Part shown: piece after piece, positions 1 through 11,657 of the stretch | Position numbering within the stretch: position 1 is the first letter of the stretch | How the letters are laid out: every line of letters starts with the position of its first letter | DNA from: Anticarsia gemmatalis | Lineage: Eukaryota > Arthropoda > Insecta > Lepidoptera > Erebidae | NCBI RefSeq assembly: GCF_050436995.1 | Contig: NC_134745.1 | Location: 1,488,001 to 1,552,000, forward strand | DNA: 64,000 nucleotides | Reading direction: 5' to 3' | Translations under genes and position numbers: made by a program | Notes under the pieces: generated by a model | What the model saw: only the letters and a program-made list of their open reading frames with translations | Database searches by the model: none | Told to the model about the DNA's origin: nothing

Positions 1-2
1 GT

Positions 3-724
3 CCGTCGCCTAGAATACTGAAAGACGTTGTGGCTGATGAAATACCACAGTATAAACGGTAAGTAGACTTCCAATGACTACTAACTAGCTGTAGATGCAT
101 TGGTTAACTTTATGTAAATACTATTGCTTGTTTGACAGTTACGGCCGAGACTATTACATAAGAGAGGCGAAGTCGTCGTGCGGCGGACGCAAAAAGACGA
201 GCACAAGCGACACGAGCTCGGTGTCGTCCATGAACAAGTCGACGAGCTTAGACAATTTCGATACAGAGTTCACGTCGCCTGTAAGTGCCAGCAGCTCGTT
301 GAGCGACCTGGAGGCCTCCGCCCTCCACCAGAACATCGTCCGCGCCGTACTCAGCCCCAGAAACGCCAGCCCCAACTTCGCTATAAACCCCATTTTCGAA
401 AACCCCGATAGACAAATCGATAACGCTGACGAAAATCATGCGACAGACGATCGCGTCGGTCGAAACGCCAACGTAAGACAACAATGTAGAACTGTGTGCA
501 ATGGAGGTGACGGTTATGTGGAAAACGAGGATATAGTTAGACTTAAAATACCGAAAATACCCGAGATTACCGAAGACCTTTTCGAGACGTACACGAATGT
601 TAGGCGAAGCAACACGCTGCGAAGCGAGGACCTCTGCGTCCGCGCCAAGCGCCGCCCGCAACTCAATTTTACGTTCGGGGGCAGTCTCAGGTTAAGCAAA
701 GGCTTTCGTACCGATATATGGTGA
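3..724 (+). CDS. Unrecognised protein, 3' end of gene (form stopping at 722-724), 5' partial
   Basis: Two coding exons are visible. Exon 3-58 reads PSPRILKDVVADEIPQYK and ends in a GTAAGT donor at 59. Exon 139-724 follows the acceptor TTTGACAG and keeps the frame (Arg codon split 2+1). The visible part is 213 residues ending in TDIW and a TGA stop. The sequence is low-complexity and Ser/Thr-rich at first (KTSTSDTSSVSSMNKSTSLD), then more ordered and charged (PEITEDLFETYTNVRR). There is no signal peptide, membrane segment or catalytic motif, so it looks like the disordered C-terminal tail of a larger intracellular protein. GC-rich third positions support real coding. An in-frame donor at 473 may splice this exon to 1859 instead (see next entry). 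I do not recognise the family. Confidence 0.6.
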
Positions 725-1858
725 ATGAGCACCCCTCCTAGTTCCAATATTGTCTAATACACCACCTCCGTTCTGAATGGCACCCCTACTGACAATCGAT
801 CAATCTGAACATGTGAATCTCTCGACTGTGTACGATACATACATAGCTTCAGACCGGATCTGTTAGGTTACGATACTTCCGATAGATAGGTTAACATCAC
901 GGTCACCTCTCATTAAATATGGTGAACGGAATTCTTCCTCATCACTAAAGCGAGCATAAATCTAAAATATCTTCGTTTGACACACAGTATTGGCTGTTGT
1001 GTGTAAAGTTGGCATGTTGTTATTTGTTGGATATAAAGCGCTGACTAACAGCACTGAGCACTATTAATCCAAGAGTTATCTTTAGTACTGCACTCATAGA
1101 TTTGTGTTCTTCTTATTAAAATTTTCAGTACTACCGTAATCCACAAAGACGTTAGTGGGTGAGTGTTGTAAGATTTTGGCAAACAAAATTTTGACTAACC
1201 GCATTCGACTGCTTGCCAATGAACTAACCGTTTCCTTAAACTATTCTAACACTAACTACTTCGCAACATTCAGTTCACACATTCATTCCATCTGAATCAT
1301 TTTTACTTGATACAATATCGACACTTGCAATTTTATTATACCACGAAATTAATTTTAGTCGCATTCATATCTCTTTCTTTGAAAATCAAAGTATAATCAG
1401 AGATAAGATTTCCAAGGCTCAAATTAGTACATTTGGTATTAAATTACTTCAGTGATTTTACGTTCAAATGCACTCATTTGATAGCCCCAATAATTTATTT
1501 TTCCTTAACAAATAATCGGTATAATAAAGATACGGTGAGACTAAATTTAATGAATTTTCTATAAAGAAAACAAAATCGACACGAATAACACGTTTTTATT
1601 TCTAATCGCAACGCACGTTTTAACGCTTCGAGGGCACTTGTCTTGGTATAACCTAAAGTAATAATAATCTTGAATAACTTCTAACATAATTAATAGAACT
1701 ACTAACATCTATTGCACCTGTAGCGACGAATAGTACCACGTTACTTGTACAAATATAAATATCTGGGATACTGTTATATTAAATACTATATCAAAAAACA
1801 AACTGCAGCTTGGTACAATTGACGCATAACATAGTCATAACGTTATCAACATTTTCAG
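725..1858 (+). other. Intron or 3' UTR/intergenic stretch between coding blocks
   Basis: No coding exon is visible. Depending on isoform, this is the 3' UTR of the short form followed by spacer, or the right part of an intron from 473 to 1858. It is AT-rich with no recognised repeat. Confidence 0.5.
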
Positions 1859-3298
1859 GGATTACTTATAAAACAATTCAACATGATAGCGACGAACCAA
1901 CACTACACAAAATTCGCCGGTAAAGAGGACATGACATCACTAACAACTACTATTAACAATAAAGATGACATTATGATTGAATACGACGACGCTAACGATC
2001 AAACACTGTTTGCCGCTACACCGATATACCTCGATGACGACACAGATAAAAAGTTTGAAGAAATCCTTGAAACAGTTAATAAATCAGCTCCATCAGAACC
2101 ACCCCCTCCAATACCAGTAGAAGTCGAAGAATCTGAGCCTCTTAAATCGCCAATAAGCGTGGACAACTCATACATAAGCACCAGCAGTATGGAGGACTCC
2201 ATCAAAATCTACAACGTTCAAACGGGAGAGATTATTAAATGTAAGCCTGAAGATAACGTATCAGTGCGATACGAGCCTGACGCGAATGACAACATTGATA
2301 TTGTCGATAAGAACATCTCAGAAGTAGATAGTGTGAGCAGCGGGAACGATGTGCATGACGCTGTGCTAGACGATACTGTAGCCAAATTGGAATTTGAATC
2401 TGATGATATTTTGCAACACTTGCCTAAAGTGAAAGAGTTGGCTAAGAAATTCGTGAGCATGGAGAATTTAGAGGAACCAGTAAAGGTGGGTGATTTTATT
2501 TGTGTTGTGAGTCACTTTTTTTACAAAACTAGGTGTGTTAACTGTTAACATTTGACAGTTTAGATAAAGTTGTTTGTCCAGTGCTAAAATTAGTAGTAAC
2601 TAACTCATAGTGCTTCTGCGGCGAACGAAGTTTTCCTGCTAATTTTAGACTGCTTTGAGGGCGGAAAGCATTGTAAGGGTGTATTCTGTTGCATGATTTA
2701 AATTAATTTCCAACCGGCTTCGAAATTAATTTAAACAAACATTAAACGTATTTAGATGTTATCGTATCGTATTTATATGTTAAATATGGTTAAGTCACAA
2801 GGTTTAAAATAGGTTTTTACATCACTTATTTTTCGTATAGGTTTTTCCCTTTATGATAATCGAATAAATAGATAACTCACTACAGTCAGAATTCGTTCAA
2901 AAAACAATTGACCACCCACAACATAACGAACGAAAGAGACAAACACTCTAAAAATTAACCTAACCAAACACATTTTCCAGACACCACAGCCGTACCTCCG
3001 ACGGCGCAGAAGCAAGGACAATATCCTCGCAGACTCTAACTTCAAGCCAGAAAAGGCCAAACAGATGTACATGCACAGCTTAACAGCAAGAAGTATCTCA
3101 AAAGAGTTTCGTGACGAGCTCAAGCTCTCCATGTCGACCCCTCTCACCGTCCCTGGAGGCTCTAAAGAAATCCCTGAAGGTATTGAAGAGGTGACCAAAG
3201 AATCTAGCAGACCAGGTAGTCCCTTACCTGAACCAGGCACCATTAAAACCAAGTTGGCGTTCTTCGAAAGTCTCAAGTCCAAATTTAGTAGTAAGTGA
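1859..3298 (+). CDS. Unrecognised acidic protein, two 3' exons; likely alternative 3' end of the gene at 3-724
   Basis: Exon 1859-2485 follows the acceptor ATTTTCAG and ends with AAG before a GTGGGT donor. Exon 2981-3298 follows CATTTTCCAG and ends TGA. All junctions are phase 0. From the ATG at 1883 (context CAACATG) the product would be 306 residues. The frame is open back to the acceptor, so exon 1859 can equally be internal. An upstream donor AAC|GTAAGA at 473 is also phase 0, so joining 3-58, 139-472, 1859-2485 and 2981-3298 gives an open 444-residue C-terminal segment. The first exon is very acidic with a proline run (EPPPPIP). The last starts with a basic patch (YLRRRRSKDN) and ends in a Lys/Ser-rich tail. 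No catalytic domain is recognised. The choice between separate gene and alternative isoform is open; I favour one gene. Confidence 0.6.
2697..2735. repeat. Perfect 14-bp inverted repeat (hairpin) in an intron
   Basis: TTTAAATTAATTTC at 2697-2710 is mirrored exactly at 2722-2735 with an 11-base loop. It lies in the intron 2486-2980 of the unrecognised gene. It is AT-rich, and no role is assigned. Confidence 0.7.
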
Positions 3299-4380
3299 AG
3301 ATGTCGATTGAAAAGCGATGCCATTGTAGAGAATGTACCGAAAGTTCAAATTTAAATTTAACGTATTTTTCGTGTAAAAATCGCAAAATTTTATTGAAAT
3401 GTGTCATTTGTAAAAATAAGAGTAGGTAGTATTTATTTATTGGTTGTCTAAGTATCATATTAATATTTAGTAAATCTGAATTATGATTTTTATCTTATTT
3501 CAAAAAATCTTTATCTTTTTGAACAAAAACTTCTAAAATGAATGGAAGAAAAAATGGTTTCTAAAATCTCGCTTTTCAGTTACACGCTTCACATGCTATC
3601 CTAATTTCTGGAATCCCGACACCATATCGAATGGAAGATGATCGTAAAGCATGATTTTCTGTACATTGCGTAGTGTTTATCGCAGTAGTGAGACTACAAC
3701 TTGTTTGTGCCGAACAAAACAAGTAATGTAGTTAAAACTGACTAGGGCAGGACATTCCTTGTAGTTATTAGTTTAAATTAACGGTCACATAAGTTAAATG
3801 GTAGGTTACGGTGTAAATTTTAAGTGCCATTTTGTAATCATTATTTTTCATTTTATTTAAGTAGTTTTTGATATGTTGGCGGGGAAATGATTTATTAACG
3901 GGGACTTTATTTTCATTAAATTGGCACCACTGGCACCTTAGTTTCCTGTGTAAAAACTCTTTGTGTCATTTGTAAGAAAATAGTTATAAAGGACCTGAGT
4001 TGCTAGTGGCGCCGCCTGGTGGGGTAAAGTGGTATTTCTAATAGCATGCTATTTTTACTTTACTTTGCATTTTGAAACTTAGTATCTATGTCATTTAATT
4101 ACATAAAGGTCTTCTTATCATCGTCTGTGACCAAACAACAGACTGCAAATTAATTAAAATTATTTCAATTCAAGTTAATTTTCAGACATGGCAGTAAAAT
4201 ATTTTATGAATAAGAATACATACTTTTGAATTATCTCAAATATAATTTTGAGAAAATATTCAATTCTTATCTCTATGGGAGTATGCAGAAACGAAATGTA
4301 CCTATATCTAAAAAAAATCTTATACCTATACATTTCATCGCCAACAAATCGTAGACGGATTAGCTAATGCCAAAGTTGTA
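3299..4380 (+). other. 3' UTR and flanking DNA of the first gene
   Basis: No coding exon is visible after the stop at 3296-3298. ATTAAA hexamers occur near 3914 and 4152, but no AATAAA was seen, so the transcript end is uncertain. The stretch ends at the transposon insertion (TA at 4381-4382). Confidence 0.4.
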
Positions 4381-4847
4381 TACAGGGTGTCCCAAAACTC
4401 AACGATAATCCGAGACAGGATGAAAGGCCAAGTCATACCGGTCATAGGTAAAATAAAAAAAAAATTCCATATCACTTAGTTCAGCAATAATAGACACTTT
4501 TCAAAAAAGTTGAAATTCCACACCCTTGGTCGCATTTTCAAGTCCTGTGATCACCAATGTCACAATTTCGCTGTGTTTTTTTGAATTTCGTGATCTCAAT
4601 TAAATATGCTATTAATCGTATAACAAATTAATGCACAAAACATCGTTAATTTAATAAAAAAACTTAAGTTTTAGTGAGTCATCTTTCTCAAAAATATCGT
4701 TAGTCAACTTTGACGCTTCATACTGAAAAAAAAATGTACTACACTACCCTTGGCAAGTTATTTCAAAAGTTGGCGCATTTAATCAAGATTTCAAAATGGT
4801 ATAACACTTGCCACTTTTCTTGCCACTAAAAATGTTATTTTTATTTG

Positions 4848-5051
4848 AACGAAGAGTATCCTCGCAGATGGATCGGACGCAGTGGTAGAATTTTATGGCC
4901 TCCTCGTTCTCCCGATATAAATCCAGTAGATATTTTTTACTGGAAATGCATAAAAGAAAAAGTTTATTCGAAATCAATACAAAATCTATCAGAACTTAGC
5001 CAGAAAATTGACACAGCGTCAGAGGAAATAAATTCAAGGAATTTTGATTGA
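4848..5051 (+). pseudogene. Transposase C-terminal fragment, left arm
   Basis: An open fragment of about 67 residues with the hallmark WPPRSPDINPVD followed by IFYW, which contains the last acidic residue of the DDE/D triad in insect Tc1/mariner-type transposases. It then runs through a helical Lys/Glu-rich tail to a TGA at 5049-5051. No ATG start and no N-terminal DNA-binding or first two catalytic segments are present. It is a relic inside the palindromic element. Confidence 0.75.
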
Positions 5052-5246
5052 CTGGTGCAAAGGTCTTTTGTAAGGCGTTGCAGAGCCTGAATTCATGCCA
5101 GAGGAAAACAATTCGGAATTACTTTAGTTTAAGGAGAATAATTAAATAAGATCGATGGTTCGTTCATTGTTTTTTTTTTATTGTTATAACCTATTATGTT
5201 TATTACATTAAATATTTGTTATGGACTGACTCAATTATCTCTTTAC

Positions 5247-5520
5247 TTAAAATAATTGCTTTCCTCTGGCACGAATACAGGCTCTGCAACGGCGTACAAA
5301 AGATTTTTTCACCAGTCAAGCGAAATTCCTTGCATTTAATTCTTCTGACGCTGTGTCAATTTTCAGGCGAAGTTCTGATAGATTTTGTTTTGATTTTGAA
5401 TAAACTTTTTCTTAATGCATTCCCAGTAAAAAATATCTACTAGATTTAGATCGGGGGAACGAGGATGCCATAAAATTGTACCACTGCGTTCGATCCATCT
5501 GCGAGGATACTCTTCGTTCA
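5247..5520 (-). pseudogene. Transposase C-terminal fragment, right arm, frameshifted
   Basis: Mirror copy of the left-arm fragment. The hallmark is altered to HPRSPDLNLVD, and a two-base deletion after the FYWECIK segment breaks the frame relative to the left arm. This arm has decayed more than the other in the coding part. Confidence 0.7.
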
Positions 5521-5985
5521 AATAAAAATAACATTTTTAGTGGCAAGAAAAGTGGCAAGTGTTATACCATTTTGAAATCTTGATTAAATGCGCCAACTTT
5601 TGAAATAACTTGCCAAGGGTAGTGTAGTACATTTTTTTTTCAGTATGAAGCGTCAAAGTTGACTAACGATATTTTTGTGAAAGATGACTCACTAAAACTT
5701 AAGTTTTTTTATTAAATTAACGATGTTTTGTGCATTAATTTGTTATACGATTAATAGCATATTTAATTAAGATCACGAAATTCAAAAAAACACTGCGAAA
5801 TTGTGACATTGGTGATCACAGGACTTGAAAATGCGACCAAGGGTGTGGAATTTCAACTTTTTTGAAAAGTGTCTATTATTGCTGAACTAAGTGATATGGA
5901 ATTTTTTTTTTATTTTTCCTATAACCGGTATGACTTGGCCTTTTATCCTGTCTCGGATTATCGTTGAGTTTTGGGACACCCTGTA

Positions 5986-6840
5986 TACTTACTATAACTG
6001 GCTAGTATATAGTGGTTGTGTCCTATGTATAGTGTAGACTAAGTATATCATAAATTATTAATATGTGATACATATATATAATGTATATTATGTGAAAACA
6101 CGCATACAATCGTGAACAATAAATTATGGATGTATGGATAAGGGTGGTGTTGAATAAAAATTATACACAAATATATTGTTTTATTTTTATTTATTTATAA
6201 TTTGTTTTTAATTGATTTTATGTATAATTGTATACTTATAATATACTGGGTTTGTATTATAGTCTGACAACTTAGTAGAAAACCTCGCGGATGGCAGAAG
6301 TACCTATACATATTTTAAAGCATCAGTGCCTATGCTTACTGTGGCTTGCTCGATACAGCAGCTACTATATCTTGCGCATCATTCTTAATTGTAATCTAGT
6401 TAAACGGTGCAAGCCAGGGCTCTGTACTAAGTTGTCGGCGTATAATTAGACGGTTTGGGTAAGTTTATGGGAATATTTGCAATGGTTGGTAACTTAGTCT
6501 GGTAGTATTTGCAATTGGTAACTTGAAGTCTGATCAAACCTGTTAGTCGAAAGTTTGACTAGAAATGTCATCATAAAAGTTAACTTATTTTTAATACATG
6601 TGTAAAAAACTAGAATGCTAGCACCATTAGTCAATACTTTGTTTACAAAATTATGAATATAAATTGATTTAATTAATAATACAATCATCCATATGATCAA
6701 GAATCCACTTGATCAATCTCTATATCGATGCTGGTAAAGCGAAATGTAGGCCTTGGACATAGTATTTTAGTTAAACAATTCAAGAGTAATTCAATTGTAA
6801 TCTGGACACTGTCACACAGTTGGAGTTTGTTTAAAAGATA
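5986..6840. other. AT-rich intergenic DNA between the transposon and QNG1
   Basis: No coding exon is visible. It contains AT-rich simple sequence near 6063-6090 and plus-strand AATAAA hexamers at 6118-6123 and near 6153, which could end a long 3' UTR of the first gene. The right part lies downstream of QNG1. Confidence 0.4.
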
Positions 6841-6846
6841 TTTATT
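6841..6846 (-). terminator. Candidate polyadenylation signal of QNG1
   Basis: AATAAA on the minus strand about 150 bases after the QNG1 stop codon. The position is plausible but rests on the hexamer only. Confidence 0.4.
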
Positions 6847-6995
6847 TTGCAAAATAAAGGGTACTCTGCATTTAACTCACATAAAATACAATATAAAAGA
6901 TATCGCGATAAAAAACAAAAGGCCGAGTTTAATTTAAATTAGTAACATTTGCGCATACATTTTGCCTTTACTGACATTGTAACAATACTTATTAC

Positions 6996-9357
6996 TTAGT
7001 AATAAATACCGAGCGTCTTATGGAACGGTATGCTCTCCATATCATCGGCATACTTGCGTCTATAACACCATAGGTAGTAGTCTATCAGACTGGAGTTAGG
7101 TACCTCCACATTTTGTCCTTGCAGCTTGTGAGCTATCATCTGTTTGAGGAGCTCTACTGCGTGGATGGAACAGCCCCGAATTTCCACTTCTTCTTCTGAA
7201 CCGCTTGGTAGAAGAATGTCTGTAAAGAGAAGATTGTTTTCTATGTACAATATTAGATTCTGTGACTCCTGAATCAGATAAACAAATTAAGTTATAAAAA
7301 ATATTATAATCTGCCACTAGATCATTAAGGCAGTTAACTTGATCGTAAAAAAGACAACTGGTGCACTAAAATTCTTCTAGTTTGTTAAAAAAATAAGTAC
7401 TTGTTCCAACTAGGAATCGAACGGTCATAGGAAATCGCAGCACCACGGCCCGACGGACACAAATTTTCAAATGAATACTTAGTAATTTTGTTACTTTGTA
7501 ATCTAAGCCAAATACAAAATAACATCAAGATAGTTTATCATAAATGTCAATTTCAAAAGTATTGGAAAACCCAGTGAAATGTAAAATGATAGGAAATGAA
7601 AAACACACAGACACTTTAATGCTATAGCAGCGTTGAAATAAGATTTACCTAATAACAAAGCTTTTTACAATAGCATTTGAGAATATACAAAATTTTGGAC
7701 AATAGGACATACAAACAAAATCTTCCAAGAATATATTACCTATCTTCAATTTGTCCATCAGCTCATCAGTATAACTCAGCGCACCAAAGTACACAAGTAC
7801 TTGAGGCACTCTGTAGTCAGCAAACATAGTCATCTTGTCTATATCTGTGAACTCCCCCCAGCCAGAGCCACCAAAGAAGTTCCATATATCTGCCACTAGG
7901 ATCTGTGCTCTTTTGTATAAAGCTACCTGGAGAATACAAATACTAATTATCTTAAGAAAGTAAAATAAAATTATAAAAAGGTGCTCTTGACCAATATTGG
8001 GTTGAAGAAGCCAGCTCAAAGAATTTACTCTATTGCTAGAGACATTGTTCACGTTTTATGAAATTTTATGACATGTTATTATTAAGATTCCTTAGAACCT
8101 GAATATTTAATCAAACCCCTGTCAAAGAATTAGCCATTATAAAAAAAAACAGTGTCACCTTCATATAAAATAAAAGTTTGCATATTTCTATGACTTCAAA
8201 AACTTAGTATTATACCATACCTTCTGGCCTTTAAAAGTGGCTTCATCACGGAAACAAGGGAAATCATTCACAACAATCTCCAGCAGTTTCACTGCAGACT
8301 TATTAGCTTCCTTCAAACAGTTCTTAAAAGTCCCATTGTACTTCTTTAGAAGAACCGTTCCCACTTCATGTAATACTGTTATTCTTTCATCAAATAATGG
8401 CATTTGAACTTCATTGTCACTTCTCATGATTGTACATAATTGCTCTGCAGTTATCTTTGAGTAGTATTCAGGATTTGCTATGTCTATGCCTTCCTGGAAA
8501 CAGATTTATTAGGATTAGACCAGAGTAAAGTACCTACATTGCTAAGCCAAACATACAATTAAACATTTGATGCTATGCTATGCGAGTTCATATTTTAAAG
8601 AACAAAACAAAATTGAGTTAAGTTTGTACACAGTAATACAATAATTCTAACAGGTCTATATTTACATCATATTATGTCAGAACTAATAACCGGTAATGGT
8701 CAGGGCAAGACTGAATCGTTACAATTTTCAGCATTAAGAAACAAATTATGAAAATTTAACAGCTTATATATTTAACTTTATTATTTTAAGACATTATATA
8801 CCTTGATTGCTCTAGAAAGGGCAGCCTCCAGTGCATAATACCCAGAATGTCCATCAACAGTCCACTTCTCAGCTCCAGTGTAAGACCAGAAGCAGAAGTT
8901 GAGTGCATCAGCCACAAACACCCAATCAGCAGCTCTCTCATGGTCTTTAGGTGGCTGCAGTATGTTGGCACCTGTGTCTGGTACCTCTAACTTGTTTGTT
9001 ATTGAAGTTAACATCTGAAATTATATAGATTATTTATATCATTAGTCTGGTAGTGTGTGTAAAACGTGGCTCAGAGTGAAGAAGACAGTAAAAGTTAAAT
9101 TTATTTCATGCAAAAAAGTTTTAACGCCTGAAGCTACTACTCAGCATTTTCCCTAAATAAATATGCAATATCCAAATAGCAAGAAGAATGTATGTCAAAG
9201 AAGAAATACGAGGTTTATAGTTAATTTATAGAGATTTTATTTCAAGTACCTCTTCACAAAGCTTATCAAGTCCTGTTTCATGAATTTTAACATGTTGCGC
9301 ATTTTTTGCGATAAATTCACCGGATTGTGCCGGTGCCGAGACTCCTTCACGAACCAT
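6996..9357 (-). CDS. QNG1: Queuosine 5'-phosphate N-glycosylase/hydrolase (QNG1, C9orf64/DUF2419 family)
   Basis: Five exons on the minus strand: 9357-9250, 9014-8802, 8493-8221, 7926-7740, 7219-6996. Donors are GT and acceptors AG, the junctions keep frame (phases 0, 0, 0, 1), and the product is 334 residues, close to the human protein. Diagnostic segments are VADALNFCFW (70-79), DFPCFRDEATFKGQK (184-198), YKRAQILVADIW (202-213), MFADYRVPQ (232-240), EVEIRGCS, and the C-terminus IPFHKTLGIYY. Family knowledge: the enzyme releases queuine from queuosine 5'-monophosphate so that eukaryotes, which cannot make queuine, can reuse it for tRNA Q34. I chose the ATG at 9357 (A at -3, G at +4). An in-frame ATG at 9405 would add 16 residues in a weaker context. 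It is head to head with Nup43. Confidence 0.95.
7411..7468 (-). repeat. tRNA-like (SINE-head) relic in QNG1 intron 4
   Basis: On the minus strand CGTTCGATTCC resembles a pol III B box, preceded by a degenerate tRNA-like GTGGTGCTGCGATT segment. It does not fold as an intact tRNA by eye, so it is more likely an old SINE fragment. Confidence 0.3.
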
Positions 9358-10027
9358 ATTGAATTTATTACGAGCCACGAAACTGAACGTTATATTTTCT
9401 GTCATAAAAGCAATAAAATGTAACACAAAGTTCAATACCTATCTTTATCAAGAACTTTGAAATAACTTTATCAAAAATCAAAACAAAGGAAATTGTGATG
9501 AGAACTGTTTCGTTCAGTAACATGAAAGGTATTTGGAACCATGTTTACAAAAACTGAACATTTTGTTATAAAAACTTAGAACTTATTAATGTGTTTCTGT
9601 GAGTAAATATTTTTTTTCATGAGTTAGTTTAAAATGTAGGCCTCAATAAACAAAAAAAAATAGTGTAGGTACTTCTTTAATTCACACAATTTTTTCCAAG
9701 GTTTCCGGACGTTACTAACAACGGTCTGCTTAACGCAGAATTTGTTTGCGAATTTATATACTTTTTAATATTTTTGCTTGATTAAATCTTATAATATTGT
9801 TAGTAGGCCATTGTGTTTGTAATATTAAATATTATCAACAGGATTATCTGAAATCTTCGTTTAAATGTATGGTTTAGATTGTTTCCCTATATTTAACATA
9901 CGTTAGTAAATCGGTGAAGCGGCAACCTGAACGTAATTTTCTAACCTAGAAAATTAAGTTGCAGTATAAACGGGCGGTACTTTTATTTTTATTGTAATAA
10001 TCGCTGGTATAAGTTTATAAACTTAAA
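9358..10027. promoter_or_regulatory. Shared upstream region of QNG1 (-) and Nup43 (+)
   Basis: The start codons of the two divergent genes are 670 bases apart (622 if QNG1 starts at 9405). No coding exon lies between, so both promoters must be here or in unseen 5' exons. I see no clear TATA box or initiator. A bidirectional promoter is an inference from layout. Confidence 0.5.
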
Positions 10028-11657
10028 ATGCCACTAAAAGTGCAAGGCACCTTTGTGTCTCAGAAAATAAACAAAATTAGATGGATACCAGAAGATTACG
10101 TGGAAACAAAGTGTTTCTTTACCGGTAGTTGGGACGATGATGCAAATTCCGTTAAAGTTTGGACAACAGAAAGTTTAAACGAAGAAGATGAGGTGGATTA
10201 TCCTCACGAGCTTTCTTCGTACCCTGTGGACGGTGACGTCACTCAGATAAAGTTTACGGAGAAAAATAAAATCGCTGTTTCCCTCTCAAATGGAGACGTG
10301 AAGATACTTGAAGTTAGTATTTACGACAAAAATGCTCCGCTAAAAGAAGTATTTCATTGGAAAAGGCTGCATAATTACGGGTAAGTACCGTTAGAAAATA
10401 GCAATGCCTGTAATTACTTTTCCTTAACGATATCACGATTAGTATATTGAAACCAGAAACAAAACTAAAAAGACTTAAAACGAGATTTAAATCGAGGATC
10501 GATGATAAAAATCTAAAAGATTACATACATTCAGCCATTTTTTGTCATATGCTAGTCAATTGCTAGGTCTTAAACATACCACTAATATAAAAAATGTGTT
10601 TTATTTTCAGGGAAGACAAATGCTCCTGCACCTCCCTAGATACTCTAGAAGGAGACATAGCTACAATTGGTGAAGATGGCAATGTGAACATCCTCAGTGG
10701 GAGAAGAGGGGAGGTGACCCGCACCATCGAGGAAGCTGACAGCTGCTCCTTACATTCTGTGTGCTTTATCAAACATAATGAGGTAAAAATTTACATACTA
10801 GAGCCCTAGGACTTTGCCCTCAAGAAATGTAACAAACAAATTTTAGGTATGCAAGGTTTCATATCAATGATTTCCATCACTTTTAGAGCTAGTAATAAGT
10901 GTGTTCCTAGGGTTCAAACCGTTGACTACTTGCATAGGCTCCAATTTATACTACTACTACGTTATCACGGTTTATGCTCTTGAATATAATACCGAATACA
11001 AAATGTAACAATTTTGGAGGTCTTTTTTCTTTTTAGGAGAATTTTTGGAAGTTGGGTGCATTAAGTAAACAAAAACTAGCCTCTGCACACTCAGGTTTTC
11101 ATCGTCTCTTATTATAATTCAGAATTTTTTCTTTTCAGGCCATAACTGGTAATCTCAGAGGGCACATGAAAATCTGGGACCTTAGATCAGCAGAGAACAA
11201 TCCAGCTGCATCATTCCTTCTAGCCGGAGATGAGTTAGCAGCCACCTGCATCATCCACCATCCAACGCAGCCACACATCATCCTGGCAGGCAGTGAATCA
11301 GGCTCATTGGCAGTCTGGGACTTACGTATGAATGCATTCCCTACTTCTCTAGTCAACGCACATACCGCAGGTGTTACGGAAATGCAATTCCATCCAGAAA
11401 ATCCACACAAACTCGTCACTTGTTCCGTTTCTGGGGAGTTATGGGATTGGAATATGGAGGCCATGACGAAAAGCTCAAAGGGACCTGATAATCAGGTTGT
11501 TACATGGATGCCTTTAGAAGATAAGAGTTCTATGATGGTGAATTCCTTGATACCTGCGTTACATAAGTCTATTAATACGTTGCACATTGACAAAGGCAGA
11601 ATACTTTGTGGTGCGGACAATGAAGCGATTTATTTGATTAAGAATTATAAGTATTAA
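10028..11657 (+). CDS. Nup43: Nucleoporin Nup43 (WD40 protein of the Y/Nup107-160 complex)
   Basis: Three exons: 10028-10380, 10611-10782, 11139-11657. Donors are GTAAGT and GTAAAA, and acceptors TTTTCAG and CTTTTCAG. A Gly codon is split at the first junction and the second is phase 0. The product is 347 residues, near the usual 350-380. It begins MPLKVQGTFVSQKINKIRWI. WD-type blade ends include GSWDDDANSVKVW, GHMKIWDLRS, GSLAVWDLRM and ELWDWNME, and it ends with the family-like CGADNEAIYLIKN. Nup43 is a seven-bladed propeller in the Y-shaped scaffold of the nuclear pore and is also found at kinetochores. The start ATG has AAA upstream. It is convergent with conu. Confidence 0.93.

Larger units (their letters stand above)
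4383..5983. mobile_element. Palindromic Tc1/mariner-class transposon (inverted dimer), non-functional
   Basis: The 1601-bp element begins CAGGGTGTCCC, ends GGGACACCCTG and is flanked by TA on both sides, the target duplication of the Tc1/mariner/IS630 superfamily. The arms, about 4383-5145 and 5225-5983, are long inverted repeats of each other around a unique AT-rich centre. The outer 240 bp differ at about five positions. Each arm carries the same 3' piece of a transposase gene, facing the centre, including the segment around the third catalytic Asp. The rest of the transposase is missing, so the element cannot be autonomous. It probably arose by inverted duplication of a truncated copy, giving a foldback-like element that could still move in trans. 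Confidence 0.85.

Noticed and set aside
4783..4977. Minus-strand ORF in the transposon
   Set aside because: Antisense to the transposase relic; no independent support.
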